A DNA stretch of 64,000 bases from positions 1-64,000 of the forward strand of contig QCOF01000005.1 in the NCBI GenBank assembly GCA_003209915.1. Reading direction: 5' to 3'. Below, piece by piece: positions 1 to 9,301 of this stretch. A model generated the notes under the pieces. That model saw nothing but the letters and a program-made list of their open reading frames with translations. It was not told the origin of the DNA and ran no database searches. Position 1 is the first letter of the stretch; each line of letters opens with the position of its first letter. The stretch is from Pelagibacteraceae bacterium AG-430-E20. Lineage in GTDB: Bacteria; Pseudomonadota; Alphaproteobacteria; Pelagibacterales; Pelagibacteraceae. The translations under genes and the position numbers were made by a program.

Positions 1-1
1 A

Positions 2-565
2 GCAGATCCAATTTGTGCTCTTCAAGCTGCAATGGAGGGTTACGAGGTTGTTTTAATGGAAGAAGCTATAAGTAGAGCAGATATAGTTGTAACCGCAACA
101 GGAAATAAAGATATTGTAACTGCAGACCACATGAGAGACATGAAAGATAGAGCAATATTATGTAACATTGGTCATTTTGACAATGAAATACAGGTTGAAG
201 CTTTGAAAAATTATAAGTGGACTGAAGTAAAACCCCAAGTTCACGAAATTGAATTACCTAGTGGTAAAAGAATTATTTTATTAGCAGAGGGAAGATTGGT
301 AAATTTAGGTTGTGCAACAGGTCATCCTAGTTTTGTTATGAGTGCATCTTTTACTAATCAGGTAATTGCACAAATAGAACTTTGGCATAATCACAAAAAT
401 TATGACAATAAAGTTTATGTGCTACCTAAACATTTGGATGAAAAAGTTGCTACTTTACATCTTAAAAAAGTTGGCGCTAAATTAACTAAATTGTCTAAAG
501 ATCAAGCGGATTATATAAGTGTAGGGACAGAAGGTCCTTTCAAACCAGATGCCTACCGCTATTAA
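2..565 (+). CDS. ahcY: Adenosylhomocysteinase, C-terminal part (5' end outside window)
   Basis: Hydrolyses S-adenosylhomocysteine to adenosine and homocysteine, clearing the product of SAM-dependent methylation; cytoplasmic and NAD-dependent. The reading frame is open from base 2 and starts mid-protein with [15 protein letters not shown], the family's NAD-domain region. It continues through TATGNKDI and the NIGHFDNEI stretch and ends in KPDAYRY, matching the conserved C-terminal PDxYRY tail. The start lies upstream of the window. The last 17 bases overlap the start of tsaE. The assignment is secure; only the 3' part, about 187 codons, is visible. Confidence 0.97.
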   Translation, partial: ADPICALQAAMEGYEVVLMEEAISRADIVVTATGNKDIVTADHMRDMKDRAILCNIGHFDNEIQVEALKNYKWTEVKPQVHEIELPSGKRIILLAEGRLVNLGCATGHPSFVMSASFTNQVIAQIELWHNHKNYDNKVYVLPKHLDEKVATLHLKKVGAKLTKLSKDQADYISVGTEGPFKPDAYRY

Positions 566-1010
566 AAATAGCAAAATTGATATCACTTCAGAGAAGTCCA
601 CAAGAGAATTAGCAGAAAAATTAACCTCGTATTTTAAAGGTGGGGAATATATTTTTTTGTATGGTGAGATGGGAGTAGGGAAGACAACATTTGTTAAATA
701 TTTTATTAATAAATTTCAGACTGACGAGCAACTAAAACTTACAGAGGTTACTAGCCCTACGTTCAATTTACTGAATGAGTACGAAACTAATAATTTTGTA
801 ATTAAACATTACGATTTATTTAGGATAAAAAATAGTTCAGAAATTAAAGACCTAGATATTTTTGAAAAAAATGAAAAAAATATTACTATAGTTGAGTGGC
901 CTCAATTGATAACAAATAATAATAAAGCAAAATCTATAAATTTATTATTTACATACGAAAATGAACTAAAAAATAGAACAGTTGAGATAAAAGGTTTAAA
1001 TTTATTTTAG
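549..1010 (+). CDS. tsaE: tRNA threonylcarbamoyladenosine biosynthesis ATPase TsaE
   Basis: TsaE is the small ATPase that works with TsaB and TsaD to form the t6A modification at position 37 of ANN-decoding tRNAs. The 153-residue product has a P-loop (GEMGVGKTT, residues 39-47), the [11 protein letters not shown] segment and a C-terminal VEWPQ motif, all in the family's usual order and length. The only ATG in this region overlaps ahcY by 17 bases. Five bases downstream lies the kinase-like gene of the AmgK type, so the three genes ahead of gpmA look co-transcribed. Confidence 0.93.
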   Translation: MPTAIKNSKIDITSEKSTRELAEKLTSYFKGGEYIFLYGEMGVGKTTFVKYFINKFQTDEQLKLTEVTSPTFNLLNEYETNNFVIKHYDLFRIKNSSEIKDLDIFEKNEKNITIVEWPQLITNNNKAKSINLLFTYENELKNRTVEIKGLNLF

Positions 1011-1014
1011 TAAT

Positions 1015-1959
1015 ATGCTAAATTTTAAAGAGTTAAAGGAAATTAAGGGTGACGCATCGTTTCGTAAATTTTATAGAAACCAGAATAATCGTTCAATTGT
1101 GGTTTACGCTAAAAAGGAGAAAGTTAAAAATCTTTTGATATATGATGCTGTCAATAAAATATTAAATAAAAATAAAATTTTGGCACCAAAGCTAATAAAT
1201 CAAAATTATAAAAATAACTATATAGAGGTTGAAGATTTTGGAGATAATACTTTGTACAAAGTCTTGAAACACAATAAAACTAATAAAGAGTTTTTTTTTA
1301 TAAAAATTTTAAAAACTCTTAGCAGATTACAATTAATTAAAGATAAACAGGTCGTAAATCTTAATAAGCAGAAATATAAAGTACAGAAGTATGAAGATAA
1401 AACATTATTGAACGAAGCAAAATTGTTTTCGGAATGGTATGCACCTACAAAAATAAATAAGTTTCAGATTAGAAAATTTAAAAAAGGATACGAAAATGAG
1501 GTGAAAAAATTGATATCCAAATTGAATTTAAAAAACGATACTTTTGTTCACAGAGATTTTCACGTATCAAACTTAATGTATGTAAAAAATAATATTGCAG
1601 TGATTGATAGCCAAGATGCATTAATTGGCAATAAAGCATATGATTTAGCTTCACTTGTTGACGATGTTAGATTTAAAACATCTAATAAACTTAAAAATAA
1701 AATTTTAAATAATTACTTTAAGAAATTGAAAAAAACTGAAATTAAAGAATTTATAAATGACTTTGAAATTTTATCTGTGTTAAGAAATTTAAAGATCATA
1801 GGAATTTTTATGCGTTTAGCATTAAGAGACAATAAAAAAAAATACACAAAAATGATACCTTATGCTTGGGAAATGATTAACTATAGGATGAAAAAAAATA
1901 TGGAATTTGTTAATTTAAAATTAATACTAAAACGCAATTTTCCAAAATTTGTTAAATAA
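1015..1959 (+). CDS. amgK: Aminoglycoside-phosphotransferase-fold sugar kinase, AmgK-like
   Basis: Probable anomeric kinase for N-acetylmuramate/N-acetylglucosamine in peptidoglycan recycling. What is seen: an APH-fold protein of 314 residues with the catalytic HRDFHVSN motif (residues 179-186, HxDxxxxN type) and the metal-binding IDSQD segment (about 197-201). What is known: in many Gram-negative bacteria AmgK is encoded beside MurU, and in alphaproteobacteria the pair often follows tsaE. Here a nucleotidyltransferase of the MurU type follows directly, which supports the call. Substrate is inferred from context; a kinase for another small sugar or amino alcohol is the alternative. Confidence 0.75.
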   Translation: MLNFKELKEIKGDASFRKFYRNQNNRSIVVYAKKEKVKNLLIYDAVNKILNKNKILAPKLINQNYKNNYIEVEDFGDNTLYKVLKHNKTNKEFFFIKILKTLSRLQLIKDKQVVNLNKQKYKVQKYEDKTLLNEAKLFSEWYAPTKINKFQIRKFKKGYENEVKKLISKLNLKNDTFVHRDFHVSNLMYVKNNIAVIDSQDALIGNKAYDLASLVDDVRFKTSNKLKNKILNNYFKKLKKTEIKEFINDFEILSVLRNLKIIGIFMRLALRDNKKKYTKMIPYAWEMINYRMKKNMEFVNLKLILKRNFPKFVK

Positions 1960-1963
1960 AATT

Positions 1964-2653
1964 GTGAAAATAAATACTGCTTTAATTTTATGTGCTGGCT
2001 TTGGAAAACGTTTAAATCCAATTACTTTAACAAAACCTAAACCTCTGCTTGAAATAAAAGAAGTCACTATGCTTGAGAAAAGTATAAACTTGATTGAGGA
2101 AATGGGCATAAAAAAAATTTTTATCAACACTTTCTATCTTAAAGAACATATTTCAAGTTTTATTAAAAATAAAAATTTTAATTTAGATATTCATATTGTT
2201 GAGGATGGTGAAAGTATTCTAGACACTGGGGGTGGCATATTAAATATGGCCAGTAGGTCTGACGAAGATGATTTGATGGTCTTTAATCCGGATACAATTT
2301 GGTTAAGTCAATATAAAGATGAAATTTTAAAAATGGAGGAAATTTATTTTTCGAAAAAATTAGAAAATATTCTTTTATTAGTAAATAAAAACTTAAGTTT
2401 TGATCAAAGCTTAGCAGGAGATTTTAATCTTTCAAATAATTTAATCTCAAAAAAAGATAACCTAGATTTTATTTATATTGGTTGTCAAATTTTAAATAAA
2501 AAAATCTTAGCTAATCAAACTACAAGTAAATTTTCTATTTTAAATATTTGGAACAAATTAATAGATGAAAAAAAATTATTTGGGTTTGAAAGTAAACAAA
2601 AATTCTATCATTTAACAGATTTAAATATTTTTAATAAACTAAAAGATCTTTAG
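1964..2653 (+). CDS. murU: Sugar-1-phosphate nucleotidyltransferase, MurU-like
   Basis: Probable N-acetylmuramate-1-phosphate uridylyltransferase, making UDP-MurNAc for reuse in peptidoglycan. The N-terminus carries the nucleotidyltransferase signature (LCAGFGKRLNPITLTKPKP) and a later VEDGESILDTGGGI segment that fits the nucleotide-sugar pocket. Length, about 230 residues, is normal for MurU and shorter than glucose-1-phosphate enzymes with left-handed helix tails. I prefer the GTG at 1964 because the alternative TTG at 1949 adds five residues and overlaps the kinase gene by 11 bases. The 3' end overlaps gpmA on the other strand by 23 bases. The substrate is inferred from the AmgK-like neighbour. 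Confidence 0.78.
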   Translation: MKINTALILCAGFGKRLNPITLTKPKPLLEIKEVTMLEKSINLIEEMGIKKIFINTFYLKEHISSFIKNKNFNLDIHIVEDGESILDTGGGILNMASRSDEDDLMVFNPDTIWLSQYKDEILKMEEIYFSKKLENILLLVNKNLSFDQSLAGDFNLSNNLISKKDNLDFIYIGCQILNKKILANQTTSKFSILNIWNKLIDEKKLFGFESKQKFYHLTDLNIFNKLKDL

Positions 2654-3344
2654 CTCTTTTAGAGTCAAGATACTCACAATTTAATATCTTATTGTCTCCA
2701 TCAAATTCTATAAACAATGGATTACCTGTTGGTATCTCTAGTTTAGAAATCTTTTTGTTGTCTAGTTTAAAAAGATATTTACATAGAGACCTCAGGGAAT
2801 TCCCATGTGCAGAAATTAAAATATTTTTATTTTTTAAATTATTTTCAATATCTTCACTATAATATTTAATTACTCTCTCATAAGTATCTTTCAGAGACTC
2901 AGTATCTGGAATTTTATCGATAGGTATATCTTTATATGTGTTAATATTTATTGGGTGATAAGTACTATTTTTATCTAATGGGTCAGGTCTAAGATCCCAC
3001 GACCTTCTAAATTGGTGAACTTTTTCTTCCCCAAGTTCTTTTTTCATTTCATCTTTATTTAAACCTGTAAGAGATCCATAGTGTCTTTCATTGAGTTGCC
3101 AAGCATATTTAACATTTTTATAGTCATCTAATTCCTCTTGTATAATTTTCAAAGTATTGATGGCTCTTAATTGAAATGATGAGTAATATAGATCTATATT
3201 TATTTGCTTCTTCTTGATTAGCTCACCTGATTTTTTTGCTTGAGCTCTGCCATTATCGTTTAAGTCTACATCCACCCATCCTGTAAATCTATTTTCAAGA
3301 TTCCATACACTTTGACCATGTCTTACAAGAATTAAATAACTCAT
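2631..3344 (-). CDS. gpmA: 2,3-bisphosphoglycerate-dependent phosphoglycerate mutase
   Basis: Interconverts 3- and 2-phosphoglycerate in lower glycolysis and gluconeogenesis. The 237-residue protein begins with the histidine phosphatase signature LVRHGQSVWNLENRFTGW; His9 is the phosphorylated residue. It has the NERHYGSLTGLNK segment with the acid/base Glu around 86 and a second catalytic His around 180 in SAHGNSLRS. Length and motifs are typical of the dPGM family. It is transcribed against murU, with a 23-base tail-to-tail overlap, and away from the VanZ-like gene. Confidence 0.96.
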   Translation of the reverse strand: MSYLILVRHGQSVWNLENRFTGWVDVDLNDNGRAQAKKSGELIKKKQINIDLYYSSFQLRAINTLKIIQEELDDYKNVKYAWQLNERHYGSLTGLNKDEMKKELGEEKVHQFRRSWDLRPDPLDKNSTYHPININTYKDIPIDKIPDTESLKDTYERVIKYYSEDIENNLKNKNILISAHGNSLRSLCKYLFKLDNKKISKLEIPTGNPLFIEFDGDNKILNCEYLDSKRAKDLLVY

Positions 3345-3389
3345 TTGTTTATCTTTTAGAATAGTTTGATAAATAAAACTATACTATTT

Positions 3390-3785
3390 ATGATCAAATT
3401 TTTTACAAAATATAAAATCATTTTTTACTCATCAAATTTCATTTTAATTTTACTTTATTTATTTCCCGGCAGTTTAATTGGATGTTTTTTATATAATGAT
3501 TGTGAGCTGCAACCACAAATAACTCGTGATTATATAATTTCATCTAATCACCTGTATGCGTTTGCAATTTTATCTTTAATTGGATTTTTAACTTATAAAA
3601 ATTCAAAAAAAATAAGATATTTAAGTGCGTATTTAATTACAGTTTCAATTTTTCTTGAAATATTTCATAATTTTATTCCTGAAAGAAGTTTTGAATATTC
3701 AGATTTATTTGGAAACTTAGCTGGTGTAATTATTGTAATAATAGTTTTTAATTTGTTAAAAATATATGAAAATTATAAAATTTAA
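3390..3785 (+). CDS. VanZ-like small membrane protein
   Basis: A small inner-membrane protein with about four hydrophobic segments. The last third contains FHNFIPERSFEYSDLFGNLAG, which fits the VanZ-like pattern (a Pro-x-Arg pair followed by D-x-x-x-N-x-x-G) seen in a broad family of unknown biochemical role. I place the start at the ATG at 3390; a TTG at 3366 would add eight residues. The last 20 bases overlap the start of the next gene, a lytic-transglycosylase lipoprotein, so the two are probably translated together. Function is not known beyond the family resemblance. Confidence 0.65.
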   Translation: MIKFFTKYKIIFYSSNFILILLYLFPGSLIGCFLYNDCELQPQITRDYIISSNHLYAFAILSLIGFLTYKNSKKIRYLSAYLITVSIFLEIFHNFIPERSFEYSDLFGNLAGVIIVIIVFNLLKIYENYKI

Positions 3786-4365
3786 TTGTTTATTATTTTT
3801 CTTTTTTTTCATTAATGCATGTTCTTCAATACCTTCTAATACTTCTAATAGTTGTTCAATATTTGACGAAAAATATTTATGGTACAAACATGCAAAAAAG
3901 TCAGAGCAGAAATGGGGAACACCCATTTATCTTCAGCTTGCGATTATAAAAATGGAGTCAGGTTTTGATTGGCTTGCTAAACCTCCTCGACAAAAACTTT
4001 TTAAAATAGTCCCTTATAAAAGACCCTCAAGTTCATTTGGCTATTCTCAGGCAGTTAAAGGAACATGGAAACAATATAAAACTGAAACAGGAAATAAGTT
4101 TGCAACCAGAACAAGATTTAAAGATAGTGTTGACTTTATTGGTTGGTATACGACAAAAACTGAAAAAATTTTAAAAGTTTTAAAAACAGATGCTTTTAAA
4201 CAATATATTGCCTACCATGAAGGGTGGGGAAATTATAAAAATTATAAAAGTAATAAGAAAGTTATCAATTTAGCAAAGAGAGTAGAAAAACAGTCAAATA
4301 TTTATAAAAAACAATTATCTGACTGTAAGAATTCTTTATCTACTAATAAATATATTGTTTTTTAA
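3766..4365 (+). CDS. Lipoprotein with lytic transglycosylase (SLT) fold
   Basis: Predicted envelope lipoprotein that may cleave peptidoglycan. Residues 1-19 are a lipoprotein signal peptide with a very Phe-rich core and a lipobox ending in Cys19 (INAC). The mature part has the SLT-type helix AIIKMESGFDW, where Glu64 sits at the catalytic position, followed by SSFGYSQAVKGTWKQY (GxxQ motif of the family) and a Tyr-rich tail. The gene overlaps the VanZ-like gene by 20 bases. Its stop codon overlaps that of the RND pump gene on the other strand in a TTAA tetranucleotide. Confidence 0.78.
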   Translation: MKIIKFNCLLFFFFFINACSSIPSNTSNSCSIFDEKYLWYKHAKKSEQKWGTPIYLQLAIIKMESGFDWLAKPPRQKLFKIVPYKRPSSSFGYSQAVKGTWKQYKTETGNKFATRTRFKDSVDFIGWYTTKTEKILKVLKTDAFKQYIAYHEGWGNYKNYKSNKKVINLAKRVEKQSNIYKKQLSDCKNSLSTNKYIVF

Positions 4366-7300
4366 TTTAATTGTTTTTTAAGCTCTATATCTACCGCATC
4401 AATACGTTTTGTATTTTTTGCTAATGCTAAGTACATTGTTGGTGTTACATATAATGTGAAAAAAGTTGAAATAATCATTCCTCCAAGAATAGTTCCTCCA
4501 ACAGCTAATCTCGATCCCTCTCCCGCACCTGGCCCAATATTTCCTATTACTAGTGGTAACATCGCAATCATGGTGCTTAAAGATGTCATAATAATTGGTC
4601 TTATTCTCAGTTGACATGCTTTGAGTATTGCATCTTGCAGTTTAACACCTGTTGTTCTTATCTGATTTGTATAGTCAACTATTAAAATACTATTCTTTGT
4701 TGAGATACCGATCAGTATTATTAATGCAATCTGAGAAAAAATATTAATCGAACTATTTAAAAATAAAATAAAGACCAATCCACCAAAGACTGCAAGTGGA
4801 ACTGTTAAAATGATTATAAAAGGGTGCACAAAAGAATTAAATGTTGCCGCCATCACCAAATATGCTGTGATCAATGCTAAAGCAAAGATTAAATATATTT
4901 CATTAGTTGTTTCTTTTAATTCCTCAGATTTACCTTTCCAAGTAATTTGATTTTGAGGTGCAACTTTCACCATGACGTTTTCTAAATAATTTATTGCCTC
5001 CGATAATGTATAATCCTCTGAAAGTGCTGCGGAAATTGTAACTGCTCTTTGACGGTTGTATCTAGGTAGCACTTCCGCTGTACCTTTTTCTTTGAATTCT
5101 ACTAAACTTGCTACTGAAACAAGTTTTCCAGTTGTCTCTGATCTAACAAAAATTTTTGATAAACCGTCTTTATCCCTTCTATCTGCAAGGTATTGTTGTA
5201 AAATAATTGGGTATTCTCTTCCTTCTTTACTAAAAGTAGTAACCCTTTTGCCTCCGTAAAGTGTCTCTAAAGTTCTGCCTATATTTTCTGTCGATACTCC
5301 TAAATCGTTAGCTCTATTTTTATTAGTTATTAATTTAACTTCTGGTTTATTTTTTGTGTAGTCACTTTCTATTCGAGACATATTTCTATTTTTTCTTAAT
5401 TCACGCAAAACATTTTTTTGTATTTCTTCAAGCTCTTCGTAGCTTGTTCCGTAGATTACCATTTGAACTGGCTTGTTATAGCTTGAAACCCTAATTGCTT
5501 GAGGGGATATTGGGAAAGCAAAAGTTTCTGGAACAGAAACAACTTGTCCGATAGCTTCTCTCAATACTGTTTGGCTACTTTTTTCTCTATTTTTCCATTC
5601 ATCTAATAACGCAATGATTATAAATGTATTATAAGTTGTTGCAGACTTGCCAAATCCTGGAACTCTCATAATTACTCTTTCGTATGGACTATCCTTTGCT
5701 TGTAATAATTTAATTATTCTGCTCTCAATAATTTGAGCTTTTTCTTGAGTATATTCAAATGAGCTTCCTTCGTCAGTAGATCCAATTATCAAATAAACAC
5801 CCCTGTCTTCAGTTGGAAGTAACTCTTTTTTTGAAAAATCAAACAAAAATACAGAAGCTATAATTACTAAAATTATAAATGCCGAAATAGTTTTTTGCTT
5901 ATTTATCCAATATTTTAAAGTATCAATATAAAAGCTAGTAAAAGATTTAAATCCATTATTAAATTTTTTGACAAAAAAATTTATTTTTTCTTTTTTATTT
6001 AAAAATTTACTTCCCAGCATTGGGGATAATGTTAAGGCAACAAAAGAGGAAACTACTATAGAGAAAGATAGAGCAATTGCAGTTTCTTTAAATAAAGTTC
6101 CAGAAATACCTTTTATAAAAATTAGAGGTAAAAAAACTGCAACCAAAATTAAAGTTGTTGCAATAATTGCAAAAGTAATTTGTTTCGATCCCTTATATGC
6201 AGCAACAAGTGGAGTTTCACCATTTTCAATTCTAGTATAGATGGCATCAGTCATTATAACAGAGTCATCTGTTATTATACCTATAGCTAAAATAAAACTT
6301 AACAATACGAAAATATTAATTGAAAGGTCAAATAAGTATAATCCTAAGAATGATCCAATTAAACTAACTGGTAGTGCAACTGCTGGAACTATCACAGCTT
6401 TAAGGTTACCAAGAAATAAATATATAATTAAAACAACTAAAATAAATGCAATAATCAAACTTTTATAAACTTCTTCAATCGCTGCACCAACGTATGTAGC
6501 TCTGTTAAAAGCAACCTCTAATTTTAATCCATCTGGCAAAGATTTATTTAGATCGTTTATTTTTGCCTTAACTTGATTTGAAAGTTCAACAGTAGAAGCG
6601 CCACTCTTAGCATAAATACCAATCCCTACAGTTTTTAAATTAATCGCATTTTTACTTTGAGCTTTAAATAAAGTTTTTTCTGATACTGGACCTAATTCAA
6701 CATTTGCAACATCTGATAAGATAATAACTTTATCCTTATCTTTTTTTAATGGTAGTTGTTTAATGCTATCAATGTTAGAATAAGATTTATCTATATTAAG
6801 AGTCAGATCTTTGTTGTTTGCTTCTAAGGTCCCCGCTGGGAGGTTAACATTCTCATTCTTAAATGCTTTTTCAACCTCTTGAATTGTAAGGTTATTCGCG
6901 GCTAATTTAATTGGATCTATCCAAACTCTAACACTTAACTCTCTTAATCCCCCAACTCTTATTCTTCCGACGTTAGATACACTCGAAAAAGCATCGATAA
7001 GATATCTTTCAGCATAATCTCCAAGTTCTAGGTCGCTCCAGGTTGGAGAGGAAAGGCCTACCCACATCGTGGTTGTAAATCCAGCTGCCTGTTTCAATAT
7101 TTGAGGAGGACTTGATTCACTAGGCAGATTATCGACTACTCTAGATACTCTCTCTCGAATATCGTTTGCTGCATCGTCTAAATCTATGTCTGTATTAAAT
7201 TGAATATTTATTCTACTTCTTCCGCTTAGAGAACTTGAGTCTATATTTTTAATTCCTTCTGCTCCACCAATAACATCCTCAATTTTTTGAGTTATTTCTT

Positions 7301-7484
7301 CATCAACAATTTCTGCTGAGGCAGATTTATATTCTGTTTTTACTTGAACAACTGGTGGCTGTATACCATCTGGTAATTCCCTTACTGGTAACTCTGCAAA
7401 AACAAAGATACCAAAAATAATTAATATTAATGACATTACCCAAGCAACAACAGGTCTTTTTATGCTGACTTCAGTAATATACAT
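4362..7484 (-). CDS. RND-family multidrug efflux permease (AcrB/MexB-like)
   Basis: Inner-membrane proton-driven pump of the hydrophobe/amphiphile efflux-1 group. At 1040 residues it has the full family length: one N-terminal transmembrane helix, a large periplasmic loop, a block of six helices, a second loop and five or six final helices. The proton-relay residues are visible as the Asp pair in IGIITDDSVIMTDAI and the Lys in GISTKNSILIVDY. The periplasmic adaptor gene lies 7 bases upstream on the same strand. No outer-membrane TolC gene is present in the window. The specific substrate cannot be read from the sequence. Confidence 0.95.
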   Translation of the reverse strand: MYITEVSIKRPVVAWVMSLILIIFGIFVFAELPVRELPDGIQPPVVQVKTEYKSASAEIVDEEITQKIEDVIGGAEGIKNIDSSSLSGRSRINIQFNTDIDLDDAANDIRERVSRVVDNLPSESSPPQILKQAAGFTTTMWVGLSSPTWSDLELGDYAERYLIDAFSSVSNVGRIRVGGLRELSVRVWIDPIKLAANNLTIQEVEKAFKNENVNLPAGTLEANNKDLTLNIDKSYSNIDSIKQLPLKKDKDKVIILSDVANVELGPVSEKTLFKAQSKNAINLKTVGIGIYAKSGASTVELSNQVKAKINDLNKSLPDGLKLEVAFNRATYVGAAIEEVYKSLIIAFILVVLIIYLFLGNLKAVIVPAVALPVSLIGSFLGLYLFDLSINIFVLLSFILAIGIITDDSVIMTDAIYTRIENGETPLVAAYKGSKQITFAIIATTLILVAVFLPLIFIKGISGTLFKETAIALSFSIVVSSFVALTLSPMLGSKFLNKKEKINFFVKKFNNGFKSFTSFYIDTLKYWINKQKTISAFIILVIIASVFLFDFSKKELLPTEDRGVYLIIGSTDEGSSFEYTQEKAQIIESRIIKLLQAKDSPYERVIMRVPGFGKSATTYNTFIIIALLDEWKNREKSSQTVLREAIGQVVSVPETFAFPISPQAIRVSSYNKPVQMVIYGTSYEELEEIQKNVLRELRKNRNMSRIESDYTKNKPEVKLITNKNRANDLGVSTENIGRTLETLYGGKRVTTFSKEGREYPIILQQYLADRRDKDGLSKIFVRSETTGKLVSVASLVEFKEKGTAEVLPRYNRQRAVTISAALSEDYTLSEAINYLENVMVKVAPQNQITWKGKSEELKETTNEIYLIFALALITAYLVMAATFNSFVHPFIIILTVPLAVFGGLVFILFLNSSINIFSQIALIILIGISTKNSILIVDYTNQIRTTGVKLQDAILKACQLRIRPIIMTSLSTMIAMLPLVIGNIGPGAGEGSRLAVGGTILGGMIISTFFTLYVTPTMYLALAKNTKRIDAVDIELKKQLN

Positions 7485-7491
7485 TTAATTA

Positions 7492-8484
7492 TTAGCTCTC
7501 AGATTTTTTAAATATATTTAATATTTTTAACCAATCTAACTTACCTTTTTTTGCTTCTTCTTTTTTAGATTTATCTTTTTTACCCCAACTAGAATTTCCT
7601 TGTTTTTTTTTGGAACCTTTTTCTATTGGTCTGATGGTTAGATTGGGTCTTACTTTCTTTGTACCTTCAGCAACAATTTTATCACCACTATTTAGACCAT
7701 TTAAAACTTCCACAAAACCTATGTATCGATCACCAGTAGTAATTTTTGTTTTCAATGCCTTATTTTTCTCATCAACTTTATAAATAAATACGTTTTCACC
7801 TTCAACAATTGTACTTGTATCTGGAATACTTAAACTTTTTCTAACATCATATTTAATTGATATTTCTAAAAATGAGCCCGGAAGTATTTCTCCTGAAAGA
7901 TTATCCATTTTAATTCTTGTAGCCAAAGATCTTGTCTCCTCGCTTATTCTGCTTGCAAACGAATCAACATTTCCTTTGTATATTTTGTCTTTGTAGCCAG
8001 AAAATTTTATGTCTACAGGTAAACCAACTTTAATAAATGGTACAAATATTTCTGGTATATCTACATCACAATAAATTGAGCTAGTATCTTCGAGGTTGAT
8101 AAGTATTGATGATTTTGAAACTTCTAAATCTTCTGAAAATTCTCTTTTTCCAATTATTCCATCAAATTGAGCTATAATTTTTCTATTTTTAAGATTGGCA
8201 ATAACATCACCTTTATTAACTTTTTGATTATATTTAATTGGTTTAAGAATTTCATACTTTTCAATTTTAAATGATTGAATTTGAACTGGGGCAGCAGTTC
8301 CATAAGTACTTATAATATTTTCAAATATTCTTTCTTTAGCGGCTGTAATTATTATCCCTGGTGGTGGCCTTTTGCTAAATTTTTTTTTAAAATGATTTCC
8401 AATCATAGTTCTTCCAACAATCACTGTTGCGATAATTAGAAAAAATATAATTACTATACTTGTTATTTTTGTAGATCTTTTCAT
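7492..8484 (-). CDS. RND efflux periplasmic adaptor (membrane fusion protein)
   Basis: Links the RND permease to an outer-membrane channel. The 330-residue product has an N-terminal membrane anchor (residues 9-27), a lipoyl/barrel-sandwich domain split by a very short linker (VNKGDVIANLKNRKIIAQFDGIIG) rather than a long alpha-hairpin, a beta-barrel domain (PEIFVPFIKVGLPVDIKF), and a membrane-proximal domain (GLNSGDKIVAEG). The C-terminal 50 residues are highly charged and Lys-rich, an unusual tail whose role is unclear. It is the first gene of the adaptor-permease pair. Confidence 0.92.
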   Translation of the reverse strand: MKRSTKITSIVIIFFLIIATVIVGRTMIGNHFKKKFSKRPPPGIIITAAKERIFENIISTYGTAAPVQIQSFKIEKYEILKPIKYNQKVNKGDVIANLKNRKIIAQFDGIIGKREFSEDLEVSKSSILINLEDTSSIYCDVDIPEIFVPFIKVGLPVDIKFSGYKDKIYKGNVDSFASRISEETRSLATRIKMDNLSGEILPGSFLEISIKYDVRKSLSIPDTSTIVEGENVFIYKVDEKNKALKTKITTGDRYIGFVEVLNGLNSGDKIVAEGTKKVRPNLTIRPIEKGSKKKQGNSSWGKKDKSKKEEAKKGKLDWLKILNIFKKSES

Positions 8485-8487
8485 TAT

Positions 8488-9300
8488 TTAGATTTTGCCA
8501 TACTCAGCCCATGATCCATCATATATGACTGGCAGATAATTAGCGTTTACCAAAGAATATGCAAGGGCTAAAACACAAGCAGTAACACCAGACCCACATG
8601 AAAAGACAGGTTTATCTGTTGGTTTCTCCAATATATTTTCAAATAAACTTTTAAGCTCTGCTGCATTTTTGAAGGAATAATCTTCATTTATAACTTGCAT
8701 AAAAGGCAAACAAATTGAGTTTGGTATAGATCCACTTCTAACATTTTTTCTTGGGTCAGGAACTTTACCCTCAAATCTTTCTTTGCTTCTTGCATCAATA
8801 ACAACAAATTCGTTTTTAGAAATGTTATTATTAATTTTGACTTTGTCTTTAACTAATGAAGTTAATTCTTGCCCCATATACTCTGTTTTCGAAAATTTAA
8901 TTATTTCATTAGATGTTTTTTTGTTTTCTTGTTTCCATTTTCTAAATCCACCATCAAGCACGCTTATGAGTTTAGGATCATGTCCAAAATAAATAAAATT
9001 ATACCAACATCTGCAGGAACTCATTACATTTGAGTTATCATAAATAATTATATGATCCTCTTTTGAAATTCCTAAATTGGAAACTATTTTATTCCACTCA
9101 TTCGTGGCTGGAAGCATATGTGGCAGGTCTGTGTCATTTTTAGAATTTTTATCTAAATCAAAAAAGATAGCACTTGGAATATGTTCTTTTTTAAATTCTT
9201 CCTCTGGGTTTCTATTTTCAGCTGGCATATGCCAAGAACAATCTATAACTTTTACTTTATTAATATTTTTTTCTAACCAATCTGTATCCACTAAAGACAT
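8488..9300 (-). CDS. sseA: 3-mercaptopyruvate sulfurtransferase (tandem rhodanese)
   Basis: Transfers sulfur from 3-mercaptopyruvate or thiosulfate to thiol acceptors. Two rhodanese domains are visible: an inactive N-terminal copy (residues 1-125, IIYDNSNVMSSCRCW) and a catalytic C-terminal copy with the active-site loop CGSGVTAC, where Cys235 is the persulfide carrier. The CGSGVT loop matches mercaptopyruvate sulfurtransferases rather than thiosulfate-specific rhodaneses (CRxGxR/T). The gene lies between msrA and the efflux adaptor with gaps of 1 and 3 bases, so it is likely co-transcribed with them. Confidence 0.9.
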   Translation of the reverse strand: MSLVDTDWLEKNINKVKVIDCSWHMPAENRNPEEEFKKEHIPSAIFFDLDKNSKNDTDLPHMLPATNEWNKIVSNLGISKEDHIIIYDNSNVMSSCRCWYNFIYFGHDPKLISVLDGGFRKWKQENKKTSNEIIKFSKTEYMGQELTSLVKDKVKINNNISKNEFVVIDARSKERFEGKVPDPRKNVRSGSIPNSICLPFMQVINEDYSFKNAAELKSLFENILEKPTDKPVFSCGSGVTACVLALAYSLVNANYLPVIYDGSWAEYGKI

Positions 9301-9301
9301 T

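Noticed and set aside
5968..6468. Two adjacent plus-strand open frames (90 and 75 codons) inside the RND permease gene
   Set aside because: They are antisense shadows of a strongly conserved gene; they show no recognisable domain and no ribosome-binding site.
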